A DNA stretch of 64,000 nucleotides. Origin: Viscum album (Eukaryota > Streptophyta > Magnoliopsida > Santalales > Viscaceae). The translations under genes were made by a program, and so were the position numbers. Positions 1 to 12,010 of this stretch are shown piece by piece. The notes under the pieces were generated by a model. It was not told where the DNA came from and ran no database searches. It worked only from the letters and a program-made list of their open reading frames with translations. Location of the stretch: assembly GCA_963277665.1 (NCBI GenBank), contig OY728130.1, forward strand, positions 1,359,834,393 to 1,359,898,392. Direction: 5' to 3'. Position 1 is the first letter of the stretch. Each line of letters opens with the position of its first letter.

Positions 1-590
1 ATTACATATATTTCATAAACATATTCTAAATTTACTCTACCAAACATCACTTCAATCCCATGAAATATTAACACCTACTTTGGTAAAAGAATCATCTCAA
101 ACAATCATACAACGTTGACCACATTCCCTTGTAGCACCCAATGATCAATACTAGAAACATTTTACTTCTTCTCACCAATGGTTCCAACCACATCGTTCCT
201 CTTAGTTTTTCTATCGTAAGATGTAGTATAATATTTAGGGTTTAGAATTTCTAGGAATTGAAATTTCAAGAGTTCGGGAGTTTGAAAAGATGACAGTTTA
301 AAGGTATGAGGGAGATAAGGATTAAATTTATTAGTGTTAGCTAGAAATTTGTTTTCTCAATATAGTAATTTAGAGTAATCATCTTATTTTTCTGAAATTA
401 AAATACAACGTTGGAAAATATAAAATAAAAAATAAAATATTTATAAAATTAATTAAATATCTAATAAACAATAAAATAAATTAATATTAAAAAATTACAT
501 TAACAGATAAATAAAATGTTTATTAGACTAGGTAGATATTTAAAAATTATTAAAATATTTACTTCAAATTAAATAAACATACATACCTCT
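1..590 (-). other. Region 3' of copia pol; possible 3' extension or LTR start
   Basis: This lies downstream, on the minus strand, of the last readable RNase H residues of the copia remnant. SIRE-type elements often carry extra sequence or an env-like frame between pol and the 3' LTR, so this could be that region or the start of the 3' LTR. I see no intact frame, clear polypurine tract or LTR edge. The left LTR probably lies beyond the window. Confidence 0.3.
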
Positions 591-739
591 TAATAAAATC
601 AAAACCATTCCTAGAAAGTGGAATATTAAAAATATCAGTAAACTACTATTTAGTATTAACAAATTCTAAATATATATCCACATTATGTACATGTTTTTTA
701 GAAAGTGATGTTTAATATTAATATTATTAGATCTAGAAT

Positions 740-1221
740 AAATTATAGGGTTTTTAGATAAATTTTAGCACTAGAATTATCACATCAAATTGGTACATGA
801 TCAAAATTAAGTCCAACATATAGAACTATGTATTTATTTATAACACTTGCACACAACAACTTCCAATAGATTTGTATTCTTCTTCAATAGTTGATAATGA
901 AACTAAACGTTTCCTTTAACTAGACCATAAAACTAGGTATTTTTTAAAAAATGATATACTCCAAAGGTTCTCTTTCTATCTAATCTATAGCCTCCAAAAT
1001 CAGCATATAAATATAAAATTATATCAAAAGCTTGGGTTTTTTTTATAAATAAAAGATAGATAAATAGTTACTTTTAAATATATCAAAATACTTTCAACAA
1101 CAATAAAATGTGACATATTTGTATTTGATTTAATGAATTCATATAAAAAGAATAAAAACAATATATATGGTCTACTAGCATAAATATATAATAAACTCCC
1201 AATAATACCTTTATAAAACAT
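740..1221 (-). pseudogene. Copia RNase H and RT-RH linker fragment
   Basis: The minus-strand peptide GIIGSLLYIYASRPYI matches the conserved copia block GMIGSLLYLTASRPDI just after the RT. It is followed by SHFIVVESILIYLK, matching the family's 'SHL.AVKRI.RYLK'. At lower coordinates, DFGGYRLDRKRTFG resembles the RNase H block DFAGC..DRKSTSG, and FDHVPI then CDN (about 750-800) resembles the family's HVPIKCDNTSA. RNase H removes the RNA strand during reverse transcription. Stops interrupt the 3' part, so the fragment is dead. The 65-residue open stretch at 1024-1221 is only what happens to remain open. Confidence 0.8.
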
Positions 1222-1409
1222 CTTTTCAACTTGCTTACCAGCTGTATGTAAATCAAATTTTATATTTTTATGTAATTGAGTTGTATATGATTTACTATTC
1301 TTAAGACCAAAATTATAAAATAGAAAAATAATTTATTTACTTTTATAAAAAACATTTCTAAAATACATTTGAAATTTTTAAATCTAAGAATGAAATTTTA
1401 TTCTCACAT

Positions 1410-2050
1410 CATACTCATTTCAAACTCTTTTTACATAAGTTTGGAAAAAAGTTTTACATAGATTTTGATTAGTATAATAAAAAATACCATCAACTAAATA
1501 AATTTTAACTAATAAAATATATGAGTAAGTGATTTTATTAAAAAGAGTAATATTATATAGTCTAATAAAAAATTCTAAAATAAAAGAGATCAACATCTCA
1601 TACCAATCCAATGGTTCTTATTTAAAAACATAATGATCTTTAGTAAGTTTGAAAATAAAATTTGGAAAATGATAATTTAAAAAACCTACGGTTTATTTAA
1701 TATAAACTTCATCAATTAAATAATAAACTAAAAAATAATATTTAATATCAATATATAATGATTTAAAATCTATATGAGATTCATAGGTTAAAAGGATTAT
1801 AATGGATTTAAGCCAAATAATAGGGGAAACAATTTCCCCATAATCTATACATTCCTCTTGATTATAACCCTTATAAACTAGTCTAGATTTTTTTTCTATA
1901 ATTTATACCTCAATCATCTTTATATTACTAAAAAACCATTTAATTCATATTATAGGATGGTATAAGGGCCTATCAACTAATTCCCAAATATTTTTTCTCT
2001 TAAACTGATTCTTCTCTTCTTGCATAGCTAACATCAAACTCTCATCGTCT
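1410..2050 (-). pseudogene. Copia reverse transcriptase fragment
   Basis: On the minus strand, AMQEEKNQFKRKNIWELV (about 1985-2040) matches the RT N-terminal block 'AMQEELNQF.RN.VWELV'. SRLVYKGYNQEECIDYG (about 1835-1890) matches 'ARLVAKGYNQ.EGIDY'. WYEMLISFILE and LVKIYLVDGIFYYTN (about 1440-1605) match 'WYERLS.FLLE' and 'LVQIYVDDIIFGSTN'. The catalytic YVDD pair is therefore lost, and at least two stops interrupt the frame. The 63-residue open stretch at 1420-1611 is the RT palm remnant. Confidence 0.88.
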
Positions 2051-2479
2051 ATGGTTTCTTCTAAATACATAAAGTTAATATTGGGATATAAAGTAAGATA
2101 ACTCAACTATATTTACACAATAACTCTATTTTTGATATCCTTCATCTTGATCTCTTAAAATAGTACCTAATCGATGGTATTTCAAATCACTAACTTGTCT
2201 AGGTGAGAAAATTTCAGATTCATCCATTTCATTTTCTCTAGAATTTTATTTATCATGATCATTTTTTAATTAACATAAAAATATTTCATTATAATAATCA
2301 ATCATTAATTTTTTTAAATAATCAATGACTTCATCTTTTTGTATTTTTATTGTGATCAAATGCATCACTTTCATTATATATCACATGAACAGATTATTCA
2401 ACTATCCTTGAATATTAATTAAAAAAATTAATGTTTTAAAAATAATAGAATATCCAAGAAAGATTACATAATTAGGCTT

Positions 2480-3500
2480 TTGATCATGCTTACAAATATT
2501 TCCATTAGTATTAAAGATATAAACCTTGAATCCAAAAACATTAAAGTATCCAACTTTTGGTTTTTGATTATTCTATTTCTCATAAGGTATATTTTTATGA
2601 TGAGGTATTATTAGAACTCTATTTATAACATGAAAAGTTATATTAATGAATTCATCCCAAAAATAAGTAGGTAAACTACACACATTTAACATATTTCTAT
2701 CCATTTATTTAATAGATCTATTTCTTCTATCAATAATCTAAATTTGTTGAGATATTATTGGAGTAGAAAAAGTATGTTTAATACCTATATTTGAGAGAAA
2801 ATAATTAGATTCTTGATTCTCAAACTCTCTTCCATGATCACTTCTTAATGAGATTATTTTAAGATATTTTTCATTTTAATCCAACTAAAAAAACTCATAA
2901 AGATAGAAAAAATACTCACTTTTAAACATCAAATAACAAACCTAATTAGATCTGTAAAATAATAAACTAAAATTTATAAAAATAAAATTTCAACCAAGAT
3001 TGATACTCATGAATTTTCAAAAAAAAACCATGTTGAAAAATTCTAAAGGATTATATGTAGAAAAATTATTAATTAATTTGATATATTAACTACGTTTATT
3101 TCTTATTTGGCTTACATCCCAAAGTCATTAATCATCAAACGTAAGATAATATTAATCATAAAATAAATTATTTTTAGATAATTTAGATATAGAAAATATA
3201 TTTCAATGACTAAGGTTATTATTCCATATATATTATTGACTTAATTTTTATTATAAACTGTTCACATTTTTTCACACAAGGAACTAAGGTCAACAATATA
3301 AACATTTTCTTCAATAGTTTCTCTAAACATAATCAATTTATTCATAAAAATAGTACAAGCATCATTAGATAAATCAATAGTTCAATAAACATAATAGAGA
3401 TGAGATATTCTTATCATAATATACTAAGTCTATTTAACATAGAGAACCTTATTGATTAGAATAGATTTTGGATCTCTTACTAAACCAACTCCAATGATCT
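2480..3500 (-). pseudogene. Copia integrase fragment
   Basis: The clearest block is LRSDHGREFEN (about 2780-2850), the second catalytic Asp region of copia integrases (family form LRSDNGGEF), followed by GIKHTFSTP, matching 'GI.H.FSAP..PQQNG'. Further along (about 2500-2660), FINITFHVINRVLI and KPKVGYFNVFGFKVYI match the C-terminal blocks 'VNTACYVQNR.LI' and 'KP.ISYFH.FGC..FI'. The zinc-binding N-terminus near 3.1-3.3 kb is only faintly visible. Stops and frameshifts are frequent, so no enzyme is made. Confidence 0.8.
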
Positions 3501-4380
3501 TCCAATTATAATTTTCACCAAAGGTAACCAAACCTCTAATAAATTTAGATAGTGTATAAGAGTTATAAAATTTTTCAATCACAATCCTTGAAAATCAATT
3601 ATCCATATACCATATATTTTTTCCTATGTATTTTTACATAAAAGATATAAAAATATATTTCTTGGGTACCCAAATGCCATTAGGTCCTAAAATGTCAACA
3701 AGAAATAATTTGGACCATCGGGTCTATCTAATTTTATCAAAAACATCATTATTAACTCTTAAAACATCTATAAAAAAATATAATCATTATTTACACTACT
3801 AATTTATGGATTACTCAAGAGATAATTATTATCATATTGACCATTAATGCCACAATAAGAATAAGTAACATTACTCATGCAATTATTTTTTGAACAAGGA
3901 GAAAAATTACTTACATACATTTTATTTTTTTCATTACTATCAATTTCATGTTATTATTTAAAAAAAATATTTCCATGAATTTTATTCCTCTAGTAAACAC
4001 ACTAGGATAAATTTTTAAAAATTATACTTTATTGAGTACATTTAATTTTACATTCACATTTTGTACAACTTGAAGTATATTTTTTTAAATTATTTCAATT
4101 CTTAGTGTTGTTTTAGCAGAGTGTATTTCTAACACAGGATAGAATTATGAATAATATTAAGATATTTACTCATTTTTATTAAATATTAATATTTTTCTTC
4201 TATAATAGAATAATATTAAACTAATTTATCATTACTAAAGTTTTGAGTCTTAGAATTAGAAATAATAAAATAGTAAGATTGAAACTCATCTATTTTAGTT
4301 ATAAATCACATATTTACTTTTAATTTTAATGTTATTTATTATATTAATAAAATGAAAAATATATTGAATCTTTAAATACA
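3500..4380 (-). other. Gag-integrase connector of the copia remnant
   Basis: This stretch sits between the recognisable gag and integrase blocks and should hold the copia protease and pre-integrase region. I could not read a convincing D-S/T-G protease active site, so the domain is either too decayed or partly deleted. No other gene is visible on either strand. Confidence 0.4.
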
Positions 4381-4382
4381 CT

Positions 4383-5260
4383 CTAGATATTATTTATAGA
4401 CTCATTACATTTTTTATACTTATCATTAATTTGAATATTCTTTTCATTCTTTTTTATTTTTCTTCTTTCCTCCATATATGGATAATCATGTTTGATATAC
4501 CCAAAGATCGTGGATTCATAAAATCTGATTAATTTCATACCACAAACAATTTTCCAATAGTTATTATGTGTTTTTTTAAACCATTCTTCTTTATATAAAT
4601 ATTTTTTAATTTTTAAGTTAATTGGGAAAGTTCCTCTCATGAATTTTAACAACTTGAATAATATAAGAATATAGAACCAAATTTTAACTTCGTTTCACCT
4701 TTGGGAGTAGAAACTCTATGAAACGGGTTCTCCATATTTATTACTAAATGAACTTCATCCTTGGATTTCATATCTCCTTCATACATCATAAGAGTAGCAA
4801 CAAATTACTTCATATTTAATTTTCTAAATGTTGTTTACTATCTAATTATAGCTGAAATACCATTTCATCTAGTAGGTAAAACTTTGAGAACATTAAATGC
4901 ATGACCTGGTTTAGTCATTGGTTTACCAAGTATAGAAACATAATTGACTTCTTTAAATATTCTATTCATCTAGGTGTTACTTTCACCTTCATATTTTTTT
5001 AAAAGTATCTAAATTCTATTTAGTAGTATTATATCTCAATTTTTATACATTTTCATTATCTTCATAAGAAATAACAATTTTATGTCACATTTCATATGAA
5101 TTATCACATTGGGAGACATGATTAAACCCATATTGCATAATTTTACAAATAATATCATTCAAAGTTTTTTAATTTAGATCATATTCACTTTATTTACTTT
5201 CATACCATTATTTCGATTCATCCATTGGAACTTCAAATGGCTTGAAATCCTTTAAATAAA
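4383..5260 (-). pseudogene. Copia gag fragment with degenerate zinc knuckle
   Basis: GKPMTKPGHAFNVLKVLP (about 4865-4935, minus) matches the SIRE-type gag block 'LGK.....E.VRK.LR.LP'. Nearer the C-terminus, FYESTIFGYIKHDYPYME (about 4465-4525) resembles the nucleocapsid knuckle 'CYECK.PGHIKADCP'. The His survives but all three Cys are replaced. An 89-residue stretch (4383-4652) remains open and covers the knuckle and the Lys-rich tail. Gag forms the particle that packages element RNA; this copy has lost RNA-binding residues and is interrupted upstream. Confidence 0.7.
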
Positions 5261-5445
5261 ATTTCAAACAAAGATTATTCAAATATATAACAATTAAATA
5301 TTTATTGTATAAATAATTTTAACCAAAGAAAAATGGATTCATGATCATATAAATACCTTCTTTGAGGTTAGTAATTGACATCATTATTTTTCTAGATATT
5401 CAACTCAGATGTTTCTTGATATAAAATAAAACGTTAATAGATAAC

Positions 5446-5459
5446 TGCAATAATACCAA
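5446..5459 (-). other. Decayed primer binding site of the copia element
   Basis: On the plus strand this reads GCAATAATACCA, matching 9 of 12 positions of GCTCTGATACCA, the complement of the iMet-tRNA primer site TGGTATCAGAGC. It lies just upstream of gag on the minus strand, where a PBS should be. It is followed at 5485-5512 by the tract AGAGGGGGTGAATTT, seen near this edge in many SIRE-type LTRs. Confidence 0.55.
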
Positions 5460-5464
5460 TTATC

Positions 5465-6900
5465 TAGAAGGATTGATGATGAATACAAAATAGAGGGGGT
5501 GAATTTTGTCTTATTAAAAACACTTTAATAATTTTGAAGCAATCCACCTTTCTAACTTGGAAATAAATATTGATCAATTTTCATTAACAAAATATGCAGT
5601 GGAGATTAAAATAAGAGACCACAATGAATTTTTATAGTAGTTTGATGAAAAAAGTTCCCCATGTCCACTCCACTAATACCCTCTCTATGAGATTCATGAT
5701 TTTTTACTTGAAAATAATTTTTCATGGGATATTATAAATTGATTGAAAGAAACTATAACTTGTTATAATAGATATTAACTTTTTTTAAACAAGACTAATA
5801 AAAGCACTTAAAACACTCAACATACAAGTTTTCATAAATAAAATATATTTTATTTGGTGGGAGAAATTATCTTTGAAATTATTCAGATTAAAATGATATA
5901 GATGTCAGATTATGAGATATTTAAGGGATTGGATGAATAACTTCAATGCCATATCCTTATAAATAATCGATTAAATTACTTTAGAAAATATTTCTGGATA
6001 AAGAAGCATAAAAATATAATTAAATCTTCATTGTAGTGCGAAATATAATCCTCAGTAAATAAAACATGTATGTATCCAAAGTTTAGACTTCATAAGATTG
6101 AAAAAAACTAAAACATATGTATCATAGATAAGAATTAGGAGTTTTAGTCAAAATAAAAATATCCTATGTAAATGGAAAAATGACATAAATTTAGAGTAAG
6201 AGATTTAGATCATCATGATTTGAAAAAAAAATCAATTTTTAAAATTTTTACTCAGTAATAGATATACCTGTTTCAAAATTACATAATAATCCCAATTTAA
6301 TTATGGTAAAACAAATTAGAAAAATGTTCTGGATAAATCATGATCTTCAAAATGCTCAGTGATTTTTGAAATTTAACTTTATTCATCCACTGAAAATCAT
6401 AAATTTCCTTATAAAATAGAATGAATTAATTTTTTAATGAATATTTACTATAATGGACTTTGAATCAACTTATCAAGATATTCACTACAGTTAAAACATA
6501 GCATAAATCTCATAAATAATTCAAAATTAAAAACACGAAGATGAATTGTTCAATATGGTGTTTCTCTACATGATGATTACTTAAAAATTACAGTTGACAG
6601 CATATGGTTGATTCTAAATATAGAGTTCTATAATTAATAGTATTCTTCTTACTTGTGGTTCCTTACATGAGGTACATACTGATTTTGACATACTCAAACC
6701 CGAGATTCCTTCAAAAAAGTTAGGTTCCCAAACATAATTTTGAGCTCAAACATGGGGTTCCAAATATAATGATATGTTTCTAAACATAATATTTAGAAAA
6801 AATGCGTGGTTCCAAGAATATTGTTGGATACAAATGCTAGGTTATAACATCACATTTATAATAGTGATTATCGACTTCTTCAAAATAGAATACTTAAAAA
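5465..6900 (-). repeat. Probable 5' LTR remnant of the copia element
   Basis: This is non-coding AT-rich DNA directly beyond the PBS remnant. Its inner edge is set by the PBS. The outer edge is not sharp: I place it near 6.85-7.1 kb because gypsy protease sequence begins at about 7.12 kb. I could not compare it with the partner LTR, which would lie left of the window. Confidence 0.45.
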
Positions 6901-7119
6901 AATAATTTCACATGAAAATAGAGATAAAATAAAATACTTCATGAAATATAGGAAAAATAAAACAATTATATAACAAAAACATAAAATCCATTTAAAAAAA
7001 TTAATTAGTGTAACAAATGAGGGTTTTCGTATTAAAAAAAATCTATAAAATACTCATTGGAATAACATATTTATTCCCAACATATATTTGGTTGTTAAGT
7101 CATTTAGAGTATTGGCATT

Positions 7120-7640
7120 CTACACCTCATTAACATAGGACTGTTTCCACTATTTTTTATAATGCCCATCATCCAAATAGTGTGATTGAGAATAGTCTGA
7201 TGGGGACAAATTTCCATGGAGTACCCCTACCCAACCATTTATTAAGTATTTGAGGCACTGATAATGTGATAAGGGAATCAACACATGCAGATAATGTTTA
7301 GGCATTCCAAGTATGGAATTTTATGTTGTGTCATGTGATAAAACCATGAACTCTGTGATTGTTACCAAGTCACCAAACTAGTTCTATAGCTAAATATTTC
7401 TATGTGTATTAGATTTAATCTTACCATATCCTTGGATGGTTAGTTTGGATGGGGTTAAATCAACATTAGTGAGTCCTAGCCCATGGATAATCTGAATCTA
7501 CATATGATTGATCGTGATGCTAGTTTCTACTAGGAACCAAACGATTTCCACACCATTAAATTGTCCAAATACATAGAGTGGTTCTTGTAACCCTGAATTA
7601 TGACACCCCTATCCTCCTTAGAGAAGGAGTCGATGGCCTC
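7120..7640 (-). pseudogene. Tat-type Ty3/gypsy protease fragment
   Basis: The minus-strand reading gives, in order: EPLYVFGQFNGVEIVWFLVE (family 'DPLYV.G.ING..I...LVD'), TSITINHM at the place of the active-site DTGASIN block, GLGLTNVDLTPSKLTIQGY (family 'LGLT..DLTPS...IQGF'), FGDLVTITEFMVLSHDTT then NSILGMP (family 'DTTYNAILGRPWLH'), and SHYQCLKYLINGWV (family 'STYHQCLKY..NGRV'). This is the retropepsin-like protease of non-chromovirus gypsy elements of the Tat/Ogre group. The catalytic Asp is changed (reads ET) and several stops are present. The matching gag is probably the block at 15.6-16.6 kb. The RT should follow to the left but is not seen; copia DNA takes its place. Confidence 0.72.
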
Positions 7641-8450
7641 ACACTCTTCCAGTTCAGCTTCCCTTATGTGGTAGGCTTCGATGGTAGGTACCTCAATTTC
7701 CAACTAAGGGGGACTCTTCAAGGCCTTAATTAGAGCTTTGGGTTAATCAATTGATATTTCAGGTACATAAAAGATTGATATTCATGTTTTAATACTAGTG
7801 ATATTTTTTATAGAACCATATTTTTGAGCTTGGAGAATATTCTTTCTCCCTAATGGTACTCACTGACAAGAAGAATGGTGGGAATAGTTGGTTGAGGAAC
7901 TAGGGCCTGACTGGTTCTTGTCGAATTCCATTATTGGTTAGACGGATAAGTTTAGGTGGTGGTAAATTTTAGTTTTGAATTTAATGTTTAGGGTTATTCC
8001 CTAGTTTACTATTGTTTAGCCGTATAATCAACTAACCTAATTGGTCATGGGAGTATTCCCGATGGTGTAACCTATGAGGACTATGCTCACTATGCTCTAA
8101 GTAGGGCCTACTATTTTTTATTAGTATCATGAACCATTAATTATAGGTAAACCATTTAAATATATTCTTATAATAATGTAACTGACCCATCCCATGATAG
8201 AATCAGCCATAGGAACATAAGGGCACTAGGTGACGTACTACACCATTGGGTTCTACACAATGATCCACTAGACTAATGACATTAACTGAAGAAAAATCAT
8301 ACTCTTCAATTTTGGGTTATCCATGGATATTGAAACGTCATGACTGAATCATTAATTCTATGTTGGAATTACATATGATCTCATGTGTGCCTACCCATAA
8401 ACAAGAGGTTGATGACTAGTAGTGATGGTCTGAGCCTATTACTGGGGAGA
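7641..8450. other. Non-coding stretch between protease and LTR-like DNA
   Basis: No readable domain on either strand. By position it would be the gag-protease connector of the Tat-type element, or the edge of the chromovirus LTR inserted to its right. Confidence 0.3.
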
Positions 8451-9119
8451 CTATACCCTTTGCATCATGTCATAGGATCAATAATAAAAAATAAACAATA
8501 TTATAAATAACCAGAGTAAGAATTTTAAAAAAATGAATAAATGGCATACATCTCAAATAAATTAAAGCAACTCCCATAAGAGGAAAACATGTCTATAAGA
8601 AATAAAGAAGATGAAGTAAAAAAATTAAACAATGGATCCTATGGAGTCTATTCGATTCTAGTACTAACTCCATGCTCCACTTCTCAATTATCAACCAAAG
8701 GACCCTTTCTTTTTTCCAGATCCCTCATGCAATCAACAAGTGTATTGAAATGCTCGAGTGGGGTGTGAGTACAAGACTCTTTAGAAAACCACAAATGTTT
8801 ACATAACATGAAGTATTAAATTATAATAGTGTGTTCCATAATAATGATCAATGTTTAACATGTATTAACATACAATACAAAACTGAGTGACTATTCCTTA
8901 ACCAACCTACCACAAACCCCTGACCATAACAACATGGATCCATGTTGGTAAATGACTAAACTATCATGGTAACATCTCAATATCAATTCCATCGTTAAGA
9001 TTCTAGATAGACACACAATCCCTAGGAATTTAATTGAAACCATAGTAGGTCTTCACTCCCCATTTCTATATAAATATATCACGATAAAGCCAGTGTAAAG
9101 CTAATCGATTGACATACCA

Positions 9120-9340
9120 GCCCCAGACCTCCAGGTCGTGCAACACTAGGCCATCATGCCCCAAACGTTATCTATCGGTTAGGTCACATATACCATCATT
9201 CCCCATTGTTTCAATGCCAGTCTGATCACTCATAATTGTCATGCCATGTGATCATCACATACGGGTCTGATCACTCTTGATCATCATGCCCCTAGGTCAG
9301 GCCACACTATGACAACATTCCCCTTCATCTATCTATACCT
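9120..9340. repeat. Degenerate GC-richer short repeats
   Basis: Variants of 'ATCATGCCCC' followed by 'TTAGGTCACA' or 'CAGGCCACA' recur four to five times at irregular spacing, along with several 'TCTGATCACTC' blocks. The patch is clearly richer in GC than its surroundings. It looks like an old tandem array within LTR-like DNA, comparable in position to the imperfect CTTGGCACAAGGCC repeats in the intact element's LTR. Confidence 0.45.
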
Positions 9341-9929
9341 TTTCATCAAGTCACATATAGTATCTGAATATGATCCCCCTCTAAAGATACTAAGCCATGA
9401 TGGGTCCACCTGTCTCAAAGGTACAATGAATAAGTAACAACAACACAACATATACCAAACACATCTCAAGGAAATAGTGACGTCATATAAAAATCATGTA
9501 TCAAGGCACACATATTAAGCCACGAATCATGAGAATGTATAAAATCATCAAAAATACAACATGTCAATCAAAAATCAACATAGAATCTAGTTATCTCAAC
9601 ATTTCTCATGGATTAATGTCATATGGTGTCACAGGAAACACAAAAACCCACTGGAAATAACAAGTAAATCATGGATATTATATATTCCAATATAATAATC
9701 ATTGCATGGAAACATGTATAACGAGATCCCAAGAAGTTAAGTAACTTCTTACCATAAATTTATTATCATTAACGAAAAGGATAAACAACCTTATGTGGTT
9801 TGATAAACCTTTTATTGACCTTATTATCTTAATCATCAAAACTTCAAAGCTCGATGTTCATTAAGGATTCTTAGAACCAAAAACCAATCATTTCATTTAA
9901 AAAAGAAATAAAATATCACATGCAATGAT

Positions 9930-10960
9930 ACTTTCTCCCTCTTTGATAATTTACGAATTTTCATTAAAATATCACATTTGATTATATTTTCTTTCTCCAG
10001 AATAAATTTCAAATTACCATTTTGTTCAATGCATGTGATCATAATATTCTCCTCAAGAATTGTTTTTTGATAATTTCTTATAAATTATCCTTTGGTAATT
10101 ATCCTCTGAAATTTTATTATAAATTATCATTTTATAATTATATCTTGATAATTTATTATAAATTATGATTTTATAATTATTTTTTGATAATTTATTATAA
10201 ATTATCCATTTATAAATATCTTTTGATAGTTTATTATAAATTGTTATTTTAAAATTACCTTTTGATAATTTATTATAAATTATTATTCTTTATATATATT
10301 TTGATAATTTCCCACAATTTTTTTATTATTATATTTTGATAAATTATTATAAATTATCCTTTTATAATATTGTTTTTATAAATTCTCATAGGTTATAATT
10401 TTATAATTATTTGATGATTATTTATTATAAATAATCCTTTTATAATTATCTTTTGATAATTTCCCATAGATTATCCTTTATAAGATCATAATTAACATTT
10501 TATAATTTTTAATAATTAATCTTTGATAATTAAAAGTAATTATCATTTAGAAAATCTAAAAATTATCCATCGATAAAAGAAATATATTATCCATTGATAA
10601 TTTAGAAATTTCATTTGATAATTTTAATAGATTACCCACGATAATTCAGTGTTTTATCCTTTGATAGTTTTGATAAATTATCCTTTAAAAAATCATTTAA
10701 ATTATCATTTAATAATATAATATGACAATCGCTTGATAATTCCATAAAAGTTTCTTTGATAATTCCATGCATTTATCATTTGATAATAATTTATAAATTA
10801 TCCTTTGATAATTTCATGAAATAATCCTTAAATAATTTTTGATAATTATTTTTGATTAATTATGTCAGTTTACATTTATGATTTCAAGAAAGTATTGTTC
10901 GATAATTTATATTAAACCATCCTTTAATAATTTTAGAATTATTATTGATAATATATGTTA
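9930..10960. repeat. 39-bp palindromic AT minisatellite
   Basis: GATAATTT-type anchors fall at 10069, 10108, 10147, 10186, 10225, 10264 and 10303, a spacing of exactly 39 bp seven times running. More degenerate units continue at 10338, 10413 and 10455 and, without strict phase, over 9.93-10.96 kb. The core GATAATTTATTATAAATTATC is nearly its own reverse complement, so each unit could form a hairpin. It has no coding potential. Confidence 0.85.
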
Positions 10961-11489
10961 TATTATTTTATATAATTTCAACATTTTTTTTACAATTTCA
11001 TTATTATGCAAAAGATAAAAAAATAAAATAAAATAAAATTTAGAGGAAAATGCACCTTTAACATGAGGAAGGGAGTCTCTGCCATCCAGATCTAGAAACA
11101 AAACATTGATCTAATCATGGGTGCTTCACCGATTGTGCATAGAGGAACCTCCTAGGTCAACCGAACTCAATGGGGTCAACATTACCAGATAATGTAAAGG
11201 TTCAGTGACTAAAAAACAAAGATCTTGTTCATTACTTTGAATAAATTAATAACCAGTTTATATCCATTGTTCAATCAATAATTAATTGTTGAGTCATTAA
11301 TTTCACGTAAATAAGGAGTTACAATCTTCATTACAATTGAAACGGTGGGAAAACATGATTATTAAGAATATTTGGTGTGAAAAAATGATGGTCATGTATG
11401 TTTGGAGGATGATAACCAATAAACAAAAGCCAAATATTTAATTAATTTAATTAATTATTTAATATAAATAATAAAAAATTTAATTTAAC

Positions 11490-12010
11490 TTGAGACCAGA
11501 CCAAACGCTCGATGTCAATAAAATTTATACCCTGCCTAGGGTAAACCACACATTCTTGATGTAATTGTAGTCTCAGATTTCTCATACTATGCACTATTTG
11601 AGAGGTATTAATAATTTATTTTCTAAAAAGAATAATAATAGTATAATTAAATATAAAAAGATGTATTATAACATGTGATGTTACCAAACACATGAAGAGC
11701 ATAAATTTTATACCCCACATAGGGTAAACCTCATGCTCCAAATATAAGTTTGGTCATGGATTTCTCATACAATACACCTTTTAGGAGATGATAAAAATTT
11801 TAAAAAAATAATATAACAAAAAATTAAATTAAATATCTTCGAGAGAAACATGACCAAACATCTGACGCGTATAAATGTAATACCCTACCTTGGGTAAACT
11901 CAATGTCCTGAACCTAATGGTGGTATCATATTTTTCATAAAAAGAAATATTTATGATATATTTAACTAATTTGTATAAATCATGTGAGGATAATTAATAT
12001 ATTTAATATT
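11490..12010. repeat. Three tandem units of about 170-183 bp
   Basis: The anchor TACCC...GGGTAAAC occurs at 11528, 11711 and 11881 (spacing 183 and 170 bp). Each is preceded by an 'ATAAAT' run and followed by a 'TTTCTCATA' block. Units are diverged but collinear. They sit just inside the proposed start of the minus-strand chromovirus LTR, where repeated U3 elements would be expected. Confidence 0.75.

Larger units (their letters stand above)
590..5330 (-). pseudogene. Decayed SIRE-type Ty1/copia gag-pol
   Basis: Reading the minus strand and switching frames gives the whole copia polyprotein in the usual order: gag, integrase, reverse transcriptase, RNase H. Peptides matching the SIRE/Maximus group can be read about every 100-200 bp (see the sub-entries), so the order and spacing are preserved although many stops and frameshifts have built up. 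The family makes a capsid plus the enzymes that copy RNA into DNA and insert it. This copy cannot do so: the RT catalytic box reads IYLVDG where the family has YVDD. The two short minus-strand ORFs at 1024-1221 and 1420-1611 are genuine fragments of this protein. The copia assignment is firm; the SIRE lineage is inferred from gag and RT peptide style. Confidence 0.85.
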
